A stretch of 32,440 bases of DNA from a virus. The notes under the pieces are model-generated. The model saw only the letters and a program-made list of their open reading frames with translations. It was not told where the DNA came from and did no database searches. The DNA is taken from positions 1 to 32,440 of the IMG/VR virus record IMGVR_UViG_3300021438_000051; one strand, written 5' to 3'. Positions 16,787 through 25,623 of this stretch are shown here, one piece after another (positions within the stretch are counted from its first letter, which is position 1; every line of letters begins with the position of its first letter). The position numbers and the translations under genes were made by a program.

Positions 16787-17716
16787 AAGTCCTTGATAGT
16801 ATTCTCCAAATTTAATTCTTAATAATTTATCCAAAAGTATATCATCTGCCAGTAAAGTGCGTGCAAACGGAGCAACAGCATATTGAGTATATTCTTCATA
16901 GGTTAGTTTCTTGAATTTGTGTCCAATCATAAATCCAATAACACAGGCTGAGCCATATTCATTGTAGTAGTAAACAGGTAACTTATACGCAGAAGGATAT
17001 AAAAGAGGACTTTTCTGAACTATTACATCCTTTTGGATAAAATTTTGAACCGGTGATGGTATGGTGTCTCTTTTTACCATTGATCTTGTAGGATAAACCT
17101 TTGGTGCAGGAAGCTTTAAAACTTTATTTCTGAGCATCAATTCAGGACCTGTTAACAAAGCAAATGGTTTTACCACAACAGGAACATAAAGCGGTATCTG
17201 TACCAGGTCTCCAAAGTAAACAGATGAAGTATCTGTGTTTTGATAGGTATTTACAAGGATGGGAGCAATACGGTAGTCATAGATAGGAATCTGAGCATTC
17301 ACATTAATAATCTGATTCTCCAGTTCACGCTGATAGAATCGGTAATCATCAACAATTTCATAATATTGGCTGTATGTAATATCCTTATAACCTGGCTTAG
17401 GTTTCCCAACGGTAAACTTTTTCTCCGATTCGCTAAGATTGGCAACTTCACGTCTTATGATATTGAACATCCTGCGTGCAGTCTTTAACTGCTCAAACAC
17501 ATCTATCTTCTGCGAATTTGTCTCCAGTTCTACGCTATTGGTAAGCTGATAGGAGTGATTGCTGTCATAAAACTGAACTACTTTAAGAGCATTATTGTAC
17601 AATACAAGGCTATCTTCTTCAGTAGGACATTCTACCTTAGAACCATAGATATCAGTACATTGTGCATAAGTACATACGCTGAAAGCCAGCATTAATGCGG
17701 TAAAAAGTGTTTTCAT
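16778..17716 (-). CDS. Secreted protein of unknown function, only minus-strand gene
   Basis: This 312-aa protein starts at ATG 17716 (complement); the upstream TTG in frame is not needed. It opens with a Sec signal peptide, MKTLFTALMLAFSVCTYA followed by Gln, the same A-Q type as the fibre gene. The mature part has a helical region (KIDVFEQLKTARRMFNIIRR) and YSQYYEIVDDYRFYQRELEN. It also has IPIYDYRIAPILVN and a strand- and Pro-rich LVQIPLYVPVVVKPF. No catalytic motif or membrane anchor was seen. It lies convergent to the replication operon and divergent from terS, the typical setting of an independently expressed accessory gene. An envelope role such as superinfection exclusion is possible but not shown. 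Confidence 0.7.
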   Translation of the reverse strand: MKTLFTALMLAFSVCTYAQCTDIYGSKVECPTEEDSLVLYNNALKVVQFYDSNHSYQLTNSVELETNSQKIDVFEQLKTARRMFNIIRREVANLSESEKKFTVGKPKPGYKDITYSQYYEIVDDYRFYQRELENQIINVNAQIPIYDYRIAPILVNTYQNTDTSSVYFGDLVQIPLYVPVVVKPFALLTGPELMLRNKVLKLPAPKVYPTRSMVKRDTIPSPVQNFIQKDVIVQKSPLLYPSAYKLPVYYYNEYGSACVIGFMIGHKFKKLTYEEYTQYAVAPFARTLLADDILLDKLLRIKFGEYYQGLLN

Positions 17717-17725
17717 AGGCTGAAA

Positions 17726-17733
17726 CAAAGATA
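17726..17733 (-). promoter_or_regulatory. Minus-strand TATCTTTG promoter box
   Basis: Read on the minus strand, TATCTTTG is a perfect TAnnTTTG box nine bases before the ATG of the secreted protein gene. No clear TTG was found 19-21 bases upstream. It gives the minus-strand gene its own promoter with a very short leader. Confidence 0.45.
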
Positions 17734-17753
17734 CACAAAGTATTTGAGCGTTA

Positions 17754-17786
17754 TTTGTGGCTGTTATTAAAAATTGTATAACTTTG
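17754..17786 (+). promoter_or_regulatory. Late promoter for the packaging and head operon
   Basis: TTTG at 17754-17757 lies 21 bases before TAACTTTG at 17779-17786, the best full match to the Bacteroidota promoter pattern in the genome. A short leader follows with three tandem ATTCA units (17800-17814) before the terS ATG at 17815. It probably drives the head genes. Confidence 0.65.
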
Positions 17787-17814
17787 TTTTAGAACGAATA
17801 TTCAATTCAATTCA

Positions 17815-18123
17815 ATGGCAGGAAAAGGAGGCGCAAGATTAGGCGCAGGACGTAAATCAAGGGCTGAGGAGCTTGGTATTCAGTCAATAGCTATCCAAGC
17901 TATTACTGAGCATTATGGATCCCTTCTTGAGGGTTTTAAAGCGTTAATTTTAACTAACGAACCATCACTTGTAAAGTTTGTATGGGAACACGCAGCTGGT
18001 AAGCCTCGTGAAAAGTTTGACATAGAGATAGATGCAGACGTTCAGCACGTCCAAATAATAAGACTGCCAGACAATGGCAGAGATGACTTTGATATAGACA
18101 AGACATTACCTTATTCTAATTGA
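17815..18123 (+). CDS. terS: Terminase small subunit
   Basis: This 102-aa protein starts with MAGKGGARLGAGRKSRAEEL. The GGARLGAGRK basic opening is widely seen in phage small terminase subunits. A helical central part follows (LGIQSIAIQAITEHYGSLLEGFKAL), then VKFVWEHAAGKPREK, typical of the oligomerising region. The C-terminus is acidic. The small subunit binds the phage DNA start site and hands it to TerL. It is the first gene after the late promoter, and its stop overlaps the TTG start of terL (TTGA at 18120). Confidence 0.85.
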   Translation: MAGKGGARLGAGRKSRAEELGIQSIAIQAITEHYGSLLEGFKALILTNEPSLVKFVWEHAAGKPREKFDIEIDADVQHVQIIRLPDNGRDDFDIDKTLPYSN

Positions 18124-19631
18124 CTAAGCAAATAACATACATAGAGCCACAAGATGGCTATCAACAAATCGCGCTGAGTAGTAAGGCGGATATCGTGATC
18201 GGCGGAGCAGCGGCATTCGTTGGTAAAACATTTGCTCTGCTTCTCGATCCACTACGTCATGTAACTATACCGGGATTTGGTGGTGTGATATTCAGGAGGA
18301 CATCTGTGCAGATACGCAATGAAGGTGGCTTGTGGGACACATCGGTGAAGTTATATCCATTGCTTAACGCGGAGCCAAGAGAGTCAAGTTTAGACTGGAA
18401 GTTTCCATCAGGAGCCAAGATATCATTCAGACACTTGGAGTTTGAGAAGAATAAATATGATTGGCAGGGTGCGCAGATACCATTTCTTGGCTTTGATGAG
18501 TTAACGCACTTTACTGAGTCTATGTTCTTTTATCTTCTATCCCGTAATCGTTCAGGCTGTGGTGTCAAGCCTTATGTTAGGGCAACTTGCAATCCTGATC
18601 CTGAGTCATGGGTGTATAAGTTAATAAGTTGGTGGATAGATCCTGATGACGGTTTCCCAATACTGGAGCGCAGAGGCAAGCTGAGATACTTCATTAAGTA
18701 CGGCAATGATTACATATGGGGTGACAGTTATGATGAAGTATATAAAAAGGCTGAGCATATCATTAAGCCAATGATGGATTCATCGGGATTACAGGCGAAA
18801 GACTTTATAAAGTCAATTACGTTTGTATCGGGTTCAATCTATGATAATAAAAAGGGATTGCAGTATGATCCAAGTTATCCAGGTAATTTATTATCACAGG
18901 ATGAAGATACAAGGCGTCAGTTGTTGGAAGGAAGATGGAAGGTGAGCAATAGTCCGATGGATGTTTACGAGCATGAGGTGTTCATGGGATTGTTTGAGAA
19001 TCTTAAGGGCGTTGATAAGACTGGTAAATATATCACCGCAGATATTGCGATGAAGGGAAGCAATAAGCTTGTTGTTGGTTATTGGGAAGGGATGGAGTTG
19101 TGTGACATAGAGATCATGGACAAGAGTGATGGCAAGCAGGTTATTGAGTTGATTTCAAATATGGCAAAAAAATATTCAGTAGAAAATCGCTATATTTGTT
19201 ATGACAGCGATGGTGTAGGGAGTTACATAGATGGTTTCATTCGTGGTGCGGTTCCATTCAATGGTGGTGCTGCGCCTTTGGCGGTTAAGGATGAGGCATC
19301 GGGCAGACTAATAAAAGAGAATTACTTTAACCTTAAAACGCAATGTTATTATCGTTCAGGCTTTAGGGTTAGTAATGGGCAGATGAAGATAAACAAGAGA
19401 GTATCTGACAAGATGTATGATAACACGATGACCATTCGCCAGCGGTTCATGTATGAGAGGAAAGCCATAAGAAGGGATAAGGCAGACAATGATGGTAAGC
19501 TGAGAATAATCGGCAAAGATGAGATGAAGGTTAAATTGAATGGTGATTCTCCTGACTTGTTGGATATGTTTATGATGCGTGAAATATTTGAATTAAAACC
19601 AAAAATGGTGTTTGCATATGGGAATGATTGA
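18120..19631 (+). CDS. terL: Terminase large subunit
   Basis: This protein of about 503 aa is the DNA-packaging motor. The ATPase half has a Walker A-like GGAAAFVGKT (K36, T37), an RRTS segment, Walker B FLGFDE (D125, E126) and the coupling-type ATCNPDPES. The nuclease half has ITADIAMKG (D307), CYDSDGVG (D361, D363) and SPDLLDMF (D478, D481). The start is TTG at 18120, which gives a TTGA overlap with the terS stop; no better ATG exists in frame before the ATPase domain. Its 3' end overlaps the portal gene by eight or 14 bases. Confidence 0.93.
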   Translation: MTKQITYIEPQDGYQQIALSSKADIVIGGAAAFVGKTFALLLDPLRHVTIPGFGGVIFRRTSVQIRNEGGLWDTSVKLYPLLNAEPRESSLDWKFPSGAKISFRHLEFEKNKYDWQGAQIPFLGFDELTHFTESMFFYLLSRNRSGCGVKPYVRATCNPDPESWVYKLISWWIDPDDGFPILERRGKLRYFIKYGNDYIWGDSYDEVYKKAEHIIKPMMDSSGLQAKDFIKSITFVSGSIYDNKKGLQYDPSYPGNLLSQDEDTRRQLLEGRWKVSNSPMDVYEHEVFMGLFENLKGVDKTGKYITADIAMKGSNKLVVGYWEGMELCDIEIMDKSDGKQVIELISNMAKKYSVENRYICYDSDGVGSYIDGFIRGAVPFNGGAAPLAVKDEASGRLIKENYFNLKTQCYYRSGFRVSNGQMKINKRVSDKMYDNTMTIRQRFMYERKAIRRDKADNDGKLRIIGKDEMKVKLNGDSPDLLDMFMMREIFELKPKMVFAYGND

Positions 19632-20958
19632 TAGACTCTTCGGACAGACGAAGCTGGTTAATAATCTGCAACAACAAGTCAAGGCACTAAGACAACAGAA
19701 TCTCTCCAATGTTATAAGCGTTTCAACAAGTATCTATCCAAGTTGGCAGGATATTGAGAATATCCAAACATACATCACCGTAGATGATGTTTATGCTATT
19801 GTATCTTATTTGGCACAAACTGCTGCAAGGATTCCGATGTATGGCTATGAGATTGTTGATGATTCAGCAATGAAGTCAATGAAGAAGTATTCAAAGACAT
19901 CATTACTTGGCAAGCATTATCAGACTAAGGCAATGCAGGACCTACCGGAACAGGATAGGTTTAATGAGTTTTTGAAGAATATCAGCTATGAAGATTTGAT
20001 GATGTATTACACTATCCTTTATGTTCAGGGTGAATTGTTCTTGTATAAGGAGGTGATTGAGTTAGGTCCAAATGCAGGCAAGGTTATTCTGCATCCAATG
20101 AAGGGGCAGAATGTTGTTGTTGTTGTGAGTGAGTATTTTCCGCAGCATGTTGTGGGGTATGAATATTTTGATAGTGGCTTTAGTGGGTCATTGTCTGTTG
20201 ATGATGTGATTCATGTGAAGTATTACAATCCAACTATAACTAATGGTCAGCAATGGAGAGGATTAAGTCCATTGCAGGTGTTGACTAAGAGATTGAACAG
20301 ATGGAATGCGGCAATGGATGCGAGTGTTGCACAGATGCAGAACGGAGGTGTACCAGGTATTGTGTATGAGAAATCAGACTTTGCAGTTGAGACATTAGGT
20401 CAGCGCAAAAATGACTTTGCCAACTATCTGCGTAATTCTTCCAATAAGGGTGCGCCATATTTTGCAGCTGGTGAGATGGGATATTTGCAGCTTGGTTTAT
20501 CACTTGCTGACATGGATGTGAGTGATTTGGCAGGTATAGACTTCACTAAGCTTTGTAATGCTTATAAGTTCCCTGAGATATTATTAAACAATCAGGACAG
20601 TTCAACTTACAATAATGTAGCTACTGCGGAGAAATTACTTTACACAAATTCAATACTACCAAATATCTATCTTTTCAGGGATGCACTTATTAAAGGTGTT
20701 ATCCCAATGTATTCAACAGATGGCATTAAAAGAACTATTGAGATAGATTTGAGTGAGATTCCTGCGCTTCAGGAGGATATGAAGATGCAAGCTGATGCGT
20801 TAAATTCTATGTGGTGGACTACTCCAAATGAGAAGCGTGATATGATGGGTTTTGAGGAGTTGGATGAACCGATGATGAACCAGATCATCATTGACAGCGG
20901 TAAGCAGTTAATAACTGATTTGGGTGCGGTACCTGATGTGACAATGCCAGGAGAATGA
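19618..20958 (+). CDS. Portal protein, HK97 type
   Basis: This protein of about 446 aa forms the dodecameric channel at the capsid vertex. It shows portal features: an N-terminal MGMIDRLFGQ, DVYAIVSYLAQTAARIP, SYEDLMMYYTILYVQGELFLYK and the family stretch WRGLSPLQVLTKRL. These are followed by the helical DASVAQMQNGGVPGI and an LSLADMDVSDLAG-type segment. ATG 19618 and ATG 19624 are both possible starts; both overlap terL. The C-terminus ends in an ATGA overlap with the next gene. Confidence 0.9.
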   Translation: MGMIDRLFGQTKLVNNLQQQVKALRQQNLSNVISVSTSIYPSWQDIENIQTYITVDDVYAIVSYLAQTAARIPMYGYEIVDDSAMKSMKKYSKTSLLGKHYQTKAMQDLPEQDRFNEFLKNISYEDLMMYYTILYVQGELFLYKEVIELGPNAGKVILHPMKGQNVVVVVSEYFPQHVVGYEYFDSGFSGSLSVDDVIHVKYYNPTITNGQQWRGLSPLQVLTKRLNRWNAAMDASVAQMQNGGVPGIVYEKSDFAVETLGQRKNDFANYLRNSSNKGAPYFAAGEMGYLQLGLSLADMDVSDLAGIDFTKLCNAYKFPEILLNNQDSSTYNNVATAEKLLYTNSILPNIYLFRDALIKGVIPMYSTDGIKRTIEIDLSEIPALQEDMKMQADALNSMWWTTPNEKRDMMGFEELDEPMMNQIIIDSGKQLITDLGAVPDVTMPGE

Positions 20959-21149
20959 GTGAAGTAAAATCAATAGAGCAGATTGTGAGCATTATTGAGA
21001 AGAAGATAATGTTTGTTTTGTTGGAGGAATTACCGAATCCATCATGTCCGAGAAAGCGTGACCAAAACAACTGGAAAATAGAGCAAGTAAAAAAGACATT
21101 AGCTGCAAGACTCGGGCATCCGGGCATAACATCAATAAAAAATGACTAA
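20955..21149 (+). CDS. Small hypothetical protein between portal and head protein
   Basis: This 64-aa protein has a helical N-terminus (KSIEQIVSIIEKKIMFVLLEEL). PNPSCPRKRDQNNWK and a basic helical part (IEQVKKTLAARLGHPG) follow. Its start overlaps the portal stop (ATGA) and its end overlaps the next gene by eight bases, so it is part of the head operon. No family is recognised. It could be a small head accessory or scaffold-type protein, but there is no direct evidence. Confidence 0.55.
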   Translation: MSEVKSIEQIVSIIEKKIMFVLLEELPNPSCPRKRDQNNWKIEQVKKTLAARLGHPGITSIKND

Positions 21150-21930
21150 GAAGGAGCAGAACGAATATTTCATGATGTGGCATAAGTTTCAGCAGCGGTA
21201 TGAGAAATACTATGAGAAGAAACTTACCAAAGCATTAAAGATTCAGCTTGACATATTCATAAAGACTAAGGATGTTATTTCTATTCCAGCGTTTCCAATT
21301 TATACGGTGTTGGTAGATATGTATAAGACTGTTGGTCCGAGATGGGTGAGATTATCAAAGCCATCAATGACAAAGGCAACAGGGCAGATGGGATTCAATG
21401 AAAGGATAGTGGAGTTAATGCGCCAATATTACGGCATTGACCTGCTTAATGATGCTGAGGATATTACGGCATATACAAAAGAAGTAATACAAAAGATATT
21501 GTCTGATGCAGCCATAACTGGTGCTTCATTTGATGATATAGTTAGGCAATTAGTAACATCATCAGAACTTGGACCAATGAGGGCAAGGCGTATTGCAAGA
21601 ACTGAGACTGTGACGGCTGCCAATGGTGCGGCGATGATATATGCTCAGACATCAGGCAATCAGATGAACAAAATATGGATTAGTGTGAAGGATAAGAGGA
21701 CAAGGCATAACCAATGGGCGAACCATGTGACAATAGATGGCACAACTATTGATATTAATGAGCCATTTATTTTGAAGTCGCAAAAGCTTGGTGATATTCA
21801 GATGATGCAGCCTGGAGTAAGGAAACAACCGAGTGGTGCGGCGGTACCAGCGGCGGAGATAGTGAATTGCAGATGTGTTGTTGCATTTAACGCTAAAAGG
21901 GATTCAAGTGGAAGATTGATAAGAAGATGA
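21142..21930 (+). CDS. Minor head protein, Mu gpF-like (head morphogenesis)
   Basis: This 262-aa protein has a long helical N-terminal part. The family core is ARRIARTETVTAANGAA, followed by KIWISVKDKRTRHNQWAN and, at the end, PAAEIVNCRCVVAF. RTET, the Asp/Arg/His stretch and CRC are the usual marks of the Mu F-like (PF04233) head morphogenesis domain. These minor capsid proteins are injected or sit near the portal. Its position between portal and protease fits the standard order. A promoter and a GTG-started gene follow after 37 bases. Confidence 0.85.
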   Translation: MTKKEQNEYFMMWHKFQQRYEKYYEKKLTKALKIQLDIFIKTKDVISIPAFPIYTVLVDMYKTVGPRWVRLSKPSMTKATGQMGFNERIVELMRQYYGIDLLNDAEDITAYTKEVIQKILSDAAITGASFDDIVRQLVTSSELGPMRARRIARTETVTAANGAAMIYAQTSGNQMNKIWISVKDKRTRHNQWANHVTIDGTTIDINEPFILKSQKLGDIQMMQPGVRKQPSGAAVPAAEIVNCRCVVAFNAKRDSSGRLIRR

Positions 21931-21932
21931 TT

Positions 21933-21963
21933 TTTGTAATGAAATAAAAATATATTAACTTTA
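21933..21963 (+). promoter_or_regulatory. Promoter for prohead protease and major capsid genes
   Basis: TTTG at 21933-21936 lies 19 bases before TAACTTTA at 21956-21963. The protease GTG start is only four bases after the box, so the transcript would be leaderless or nearly so. An internal promoter here would raise capsid protein supply. Confidence 0.6.
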
Positions 21964-21967
21964 TATC

Positions 21968-22708
21968 GTGGCCAATATCTTTAACATCAAGACGGAAGTC
22001 CTCTCAGCAGAGATTATGGACTTAAATCCCAAGCAAGGGATTGTCACCGGTTACTTCTCTAAATTTAATAACGTTGATGGTGATGGTGATATAATCAGAC
22101 CAGGAGCATTTACAAAGACAATCAAGGAGCAAGGTCCTCAATCACCTTTACCGAGAATAAAGCATCTATTGAATCATGATCCATCATTGCCGTTAGGTGT
22201 GTTGAAGTCATTGACTGAAGATAGTTATGGCTTGGCATATGAGTCACAGATAGGAAGTCATGAGGGCGGTGAAGATTTTATTAAGATGGTTGAGAGTGGA
22301 TTGATAACAGAGCATTCTATTGGTTTCAAGATAATCAAGAGAAATCAAATCCAATCCTATGAAAACTATTTAAAGAATCCTCAGCTTGGTCAATATGAGA
22401 TAACAGAGATAAAGTTGTATGAGGGTTCATCACTAACTGCATGGGGGGCAAATCCATTAACGCCAATCACATCATTGAAGTCTATGAATGATGTTGATTT
22501 GTTGGTGGCTAAGCATGAGGCGATAGAGAAGTTTTGCAGAAACACTACTGCAACAGATGATACAATTCAGATGTTGCTATTACACAGTAAACAATTAGCA
22601 CAATTAATCTTAGATATGAAGGGTACTACTGATCCGGGTAAATCCAATCAGCCAGAAGAAAGTGTCGTGGATATAATTAGGCAGTTTAACAATAACCTTA
22701 AAAAATAA
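21968..22708 (+). CDS. Prohead protease, HK97 family
   Basis: This 246-aa protein resembles caudoviral prohead serine proteases. It has IKTEVLSAEIMD, GIVTGYFSKFNNVDGDGDIIRPGAFTKT, PRIKHLLNHDPSLPLGVL (with the His of the active site) and LITEHSIGFKII (with the Ser). The start is GTG 21968, since the conserved opening precedes the first internal ATG at 22016. It matures the prohead by cutting the delta domain of the capsid protein encoded just downstream. The C-terminal 90 residues are helical and may act in scaffolding. Confidence 0.85.
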   Translation: MANIFNIKTEVLSAEIMDLNPKQGIVTGYFSKFNNVDGDGDIIRPGAFTKTIKEQGPQSPLPRIKHLLNHDPSLPLGVLKSLTEDSYGLAYESQIGSHEGGEDFIKMVESGLITEHSIGFKIIKRNQIQSYENYLKNPQLGQYEITEIKLYEGSSLTAWGANPLTPITSLKSMNDVDLLVAKHEAIEKFCRNTTATDDTIQMLLLHSKQLAQLILDMKGTTDPGKSNQPEESVVDIIRQFNNNLKK

Positions 22709-22721
22709 AAATCTATCCAAT

Positions 22722-23915
22722 ATGGAAAAGAAAGAATTAATGGCCGAATTGGAGGGCCTCAAGTCAACGCTTGAAACTTCAATATCTGAGAAAACCAAGA
22801 GTGAGATTGCTGATCAACTGAAATCAGTTCTTGCTGAAGTAAATGCAAAGCTTGAAGCTTTTGCTAAGAATGACAACGCAGATGCGGTTAAGTCAATGAA
22901 TGAAGAAGTTGCTAAAGTTAAAGCTGACATGGCTGCAACTATTAAGGCTTTGGACATCGTTCAGACTCGTGTTAAATCTACTCCTAAATCTGACAAAAGA
23001 ATCATCACTTTTGATGAAGCTTTCGGTTCAGCTTTGGAGAAGAATTTTGATGCAATCCAAGCTGTTAAGCAAGGTCAGCCATTCAAAATGGAATTGAAAG
23101 GAGATATGTTGTTAAGTGGTTCATTGGATCCTAATGGTAACTTGAGTGGTGTTGCTTCATATTCTGCTCGTCAGGCTTTGTTGCCATCACAGAAAGTGAA
23201 CATGAGAGATTTGATTTCTACTGCTGTTTCTCCAACTGGTCTTTATGTTCAATATCGTGAGACTTCTGCTGTTCAGCCTTTGGGTGTTCAGACTGAAGGT
23301 TCACCTAAGACTCAGGTTCAGTATGACTTCACAGAAGTTAAAGTTGTTGAGAATTACATCGCTGGTTTTGCAAGATTCTCTAAGCAAATGGCTAAGCAAT
23401 TACCATATATGCAGACAACTTTACCAAGATTGTTGACTCGTGATTTCTACAAGACTGAGAATGCTTCTTTCTATACAACTGTATCAAGTGCTGCTACCGG
23501 TGTTACTACAACTTCAGGTACTAATCCAGTTGAGATCATCATGGACTTGATTGCTAACCAACAGTCAGCTAACTTCAATGCTTCTTATTGCGTTGTAAGT
23601 CCAGTTACTTTGGCAGCTATCAACAAGACTTTGTTGACTAACGGTTACTATCCTGGTGCTGCTGGTGTTAGTTCTGTTGCAAGTGGTGCGGTAGTTATCG
23701 CTGGTACTCCAGTTGTAGCTGCTTCATGGGCAACTGACAGCACTTACTTGATTTTTGATATGGATTATATCGAAAGAGTTGAGACTGAAGCTGTGAACAT
23801 TACGTTTGCAATGGAAGATGCTGACAACTTTACTAAGAACTTGATTACTGCTCGTATCGAGTGTCAAGAAGAAGTGAACTTGATGCTTCCTGCTTCTGCA
23901 ATCTTCAAAGATTAA
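22722..23915 (+). CDS. Major capsid protein, HK97 fold
   Basis: This is a 397-aa protein. The first 90-100 residues are a Lys/Glu-rich coiled coil (KKELMAELEGLKSTLETSI and on), the delta domain that works as an internal scaffold and is removed by the protease. The rest has the HK97 pattern: RQALLPSQKVNMRDLISTAV near the E-loop or N-arm, then FARFSKQMAKQLPYM. Later parts include NPVEIIMDLIANQQ, ASYCVVSPVTLAAIN and a final LITARIECQEEVNLMLP. Codon use (GCT, GTT, ACT, TTG) differs visibly from its neighbours, as expected for a highly expressed gene. A terminator follows 31 bases after the stop. Confidence 0.92.
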   Translation: MEKKELMAELEGLKSTLETSISEKTKSEIADQLKSVLAEVNAKLEAFAKNDNADAVKSMNEEVAKVKADMAATIKALDIVQTRVKSTPKSDKRIITFDEAFGSALEKNFDAIQAVKQGQPFKMELKGDMLLSGSLDPNGNLSGVASYSARQALLPSQKVNMRDLISTAVSPTGLYVQYRETSAVQPLGVQTEGSPKTQVQYDFTEVKVVENYIAGFARFSKQMAKQLPYMQTTLPRLLTRDFYKTENASFYTTVSSAATGVTTTSGTNPVEIIMDLIANQQSANFNASYCVVSPVTLAAINKTLLTNGYYPGAAGVSSVASGAVVIAGTPVVAASWATDSTYLIFDMDYIERVETEAVNITFAMEDADNFTKNLITARIECQEEVNLMLPASAIFKD

Positions 23916-23945
23916 TATCGTGTGTTTTGGTTAATGTAGATAACA

Positions 23946-23975
23946 AAGCCTCTCTCATTTGGGAGGGGCTTTTTT
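23946..23975 (+). terminator. Rho-independent terminator after the capsid gene
   Basis: AAGCCTCTCTC (23946-23956) pairs with GGGAGGGGCTT (23961-23971) around an ATTT loop, giving 11 pairs with two T-G. A run of T follows to 23975. Placed inside the structural operon, it probably lowers expression of the connector genes relative to the capsid gene. Confidence 0.85.
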
Positions 23976-23988
23976 AAAATATAAAACA

Positions 23989-24528
23989 ATGGATTTATAC
24001 AACTGGGAAGGAGTTAATTACAATTCGGTTCTTGATATAGAGTTCAATGATAAAGCCATCATTGAACCGGTTACATTAGTTGAGGCTAAGGACTTTTGTA
24101 AGATTGATATCGGTACTGATGATACTTTAGTAATATCATTAATCACAGCGGCTCGTCAGCAATGTGAGGCTTATACTGGAGTAGGGTTTATTGTTCATGA
24201 TGCCGTTGCTATCCTAAATAACGTCAATGGAGATATTTACATCCCTTATGGACCGCTTATCGCAATTAACCAGGTTACTGATGAGGATGGCAATATTCTT
24301 GTGCTTGATACTAATTACACTATTAGTGGCAACTTATTCAAGAGACTCACAACACCGCGTGCTAAGAATATTACTATTGATTACTATACTGGTTATTCTG
24401 TGCTTCCTAATGTACTGAAAACGGCTTTGCTGAATCAGATATATTATTTGTATGATAACAGAAGCATTGGTGTTGATGACATAAGTCCGATTGCTAAGAA
24501 TCTACTAAATCCTTATAGACGTGTATAA
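23989..24528 (+). CDS. Head-tail connector, gp6-like
   Basis: This 179-aa protein includes EPVTLVEAKDFCKIDIGTDD and LVISLITAARQQCEAYTG, the helical signature of gp6-like connector proteins (PF05135) that bind under the portal. A strand-rich middle (GDIYIPYGPLIAINQVTDED) and a helical end (VLKTALLNQIYYLYDNR) follow. I use ATG 23989; a TTG at 23959 lies in the terminator hairpin and is not credible. The gene overlaps the next by eight bases. Confidence 0.82.
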   Translation: MDLYNWEGVNYNSVLDIEFNDKAIIEPVTLVEAKDFCKIDIGTDDTLVISLITAARQQCEAYTGVGFIVHDAVAILNNVNGDIYIPYGPLIAINQVTDEDGNILVLDTNYTISGNLFKRLTTPRAKNITIDYYTGYSVLPNVLKTALLNQIYYLYDNRSIGVDDISPIAKNLLNPYRRV

Positions 24529-25102
24529 GTTAAACAGACGCATTACCATATATCGCTACACAACTGCAAAAAATGAGTTTGGCGGTTTGATTGCTATTGA
24601 GACAGGCAACTGGACTAAGTGGGCAGAGGCAAGAGATAGGCAAGGATTGCCAAGAAATGACTATCAGCAGAGAGAGTGGACTTATGATCAGGTGTTCATC
24701 ATGAGATATGAGACGGAAAGACCAACGAGGAGTAATGATGTGATTGCCTATGAGAATCAGTTTTATAAGATAAACAGCATACAGATAAGAAATGAGGGGA
24801 ATAAGGAATGGGAATATATCCAAGCAATAAAATTAGATGAATCAATTAATTCAGATGCTCCTATGGACTTGAATACTATACAAGTGTATAATTACACAGG
24901 AATTGGAGGCGAGAGCAATTTCACTTATGGTGGCTTTATAGGTCGCCATGTGTTCAATGCTTTCAAGGATGGTGTTCAGTATGTGATAAGAACGGGTGGT
25001 GTTCCAGTAGGCAAGGAGGTATTGTTGAATGACAATACAGGTGAGTTGACATGGGCAATACCATTTGAAGATGGAGAGGTTGCAACAATATTATTCTACT
25101 AA
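24521..25102 (+). CDS. Head-tail adaptor (head closure) protein with extra C-terminal domain
   Basis: In this 193-aa protein, residues 1-105 match the head-tail adaptor type (SPP1 gp16-like): KLNRRITIYRYTTAKNEFGG, WAEARDRQG, RPTRSNDVIAYENQFYKI. Residues about 110-193 form an additional strand-rich domain (IQVYNYTGIGGESNFTYGG, VGKEVLLNDNTGELTW) not normally part of the short adaptor. The start is GTG 24521, overlapping the connector by eight bases. The stop overlaps the next ATG (TAATG at 25102). It closes the portal channel and joins head to tail. Confidence 0.75.
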   Translation: MYKLNRRITIYRYTTAKNEFGGLIAIETGNWTKWAEARDRQGLPRNDYQQREWTYDQVFIMRYETERPTRSNDVIAYENQFYKINSIQIRNEGNKEWEYIQAIKLDESINSDAPMDLNTIQVYNYTGIGGESNFTYGGFIGRHVFNAFKDGVQYVIRTGGVPVGKEVLLNDNTGELTWAIPFEDGEVATILFY

Positions 25103-25623
25103 TGCTAAAGATAGAAGTAAAAGGATTTAATGCGATTTTAAAGAAGTTTGATACCTTATCAAATGAAAGTCAGCAATTAGTTCAGAGTGCTTTAAATGCC
25201 TGGGCAGATGATACTGCTAAAGATGCAAAGTTATTAGCTCCTTCTAATTTTTCAGGATTAAGATTAAGTATAAATCCTGAGTATTATGTAGGTTCGGCAG
25301 CAGTTGTTGCATCAGCTAAATATGCAGCTTATGTAGAGTTTGGGACAAGAAAGTTTGCTGCAAGTTATGTGTCATCTTTACCAGCTGATTGGCAAGCTTA
25401 CGCAAATACATTTAAAGGTCCTGCAACCAATGGAGGAAATTTAAAACAAATGTGGAAATCATTTAAGATATGGGGTGAAAAAAAAGGATTAACACCAACA
25501 CAAACATATTTTGCATATAAAAAAGTATTAAGAGATGGTATAAGACCACAACCATTTTTATACCCATCAGTAAATAAAAACCTTCCGCAATTAATTGAAG
25601 ATTTAAAAGACATATTCAAATGA
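25102..25623 (+). CDS. HK97 gp10-like neck or tail protein
   Basis: This 173-aa protein has an N-terminal KIEVKGFNAILKKFDTLS, a helical ALNAWADDTAKDAKLLAP, then AKYAAYVEFGTRK and the C-terminal GIRPQPFLYPSVN. YVEFGT and the PQPFL motif define the HK97-gp10 (PF04883) family, which acts at the head-tail interface. Its DNA is more AT-rich than the flanking genes (for example the runs of A at 25478-25487), so it may have been exchanged separately. It overlaps both neighbours by one to four bases. Confidence 0.82.
   Translation: MLKIEVKGFNAILKKFDTLSNESQQLVQSALNAWADDTAKDAKLLAPSNFSGLRLSINPEYYVGSAAVVASAKYAAYVEFGTRKFAASYVSSLPADWQAYANTFKGPATNGGNLKQMWKSFKIWGEKKGLTPTQTYFAYKKVLRDGIRPQPFLYPSVNKNLPQLIEDLKDIFK

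Noticed and set aside
23959-23988. TTG start extending the connector protein by ten residues
   Set aside because: The codons lie in the terminator hairpin and T-run; ATG 23989 fits the protein family better.
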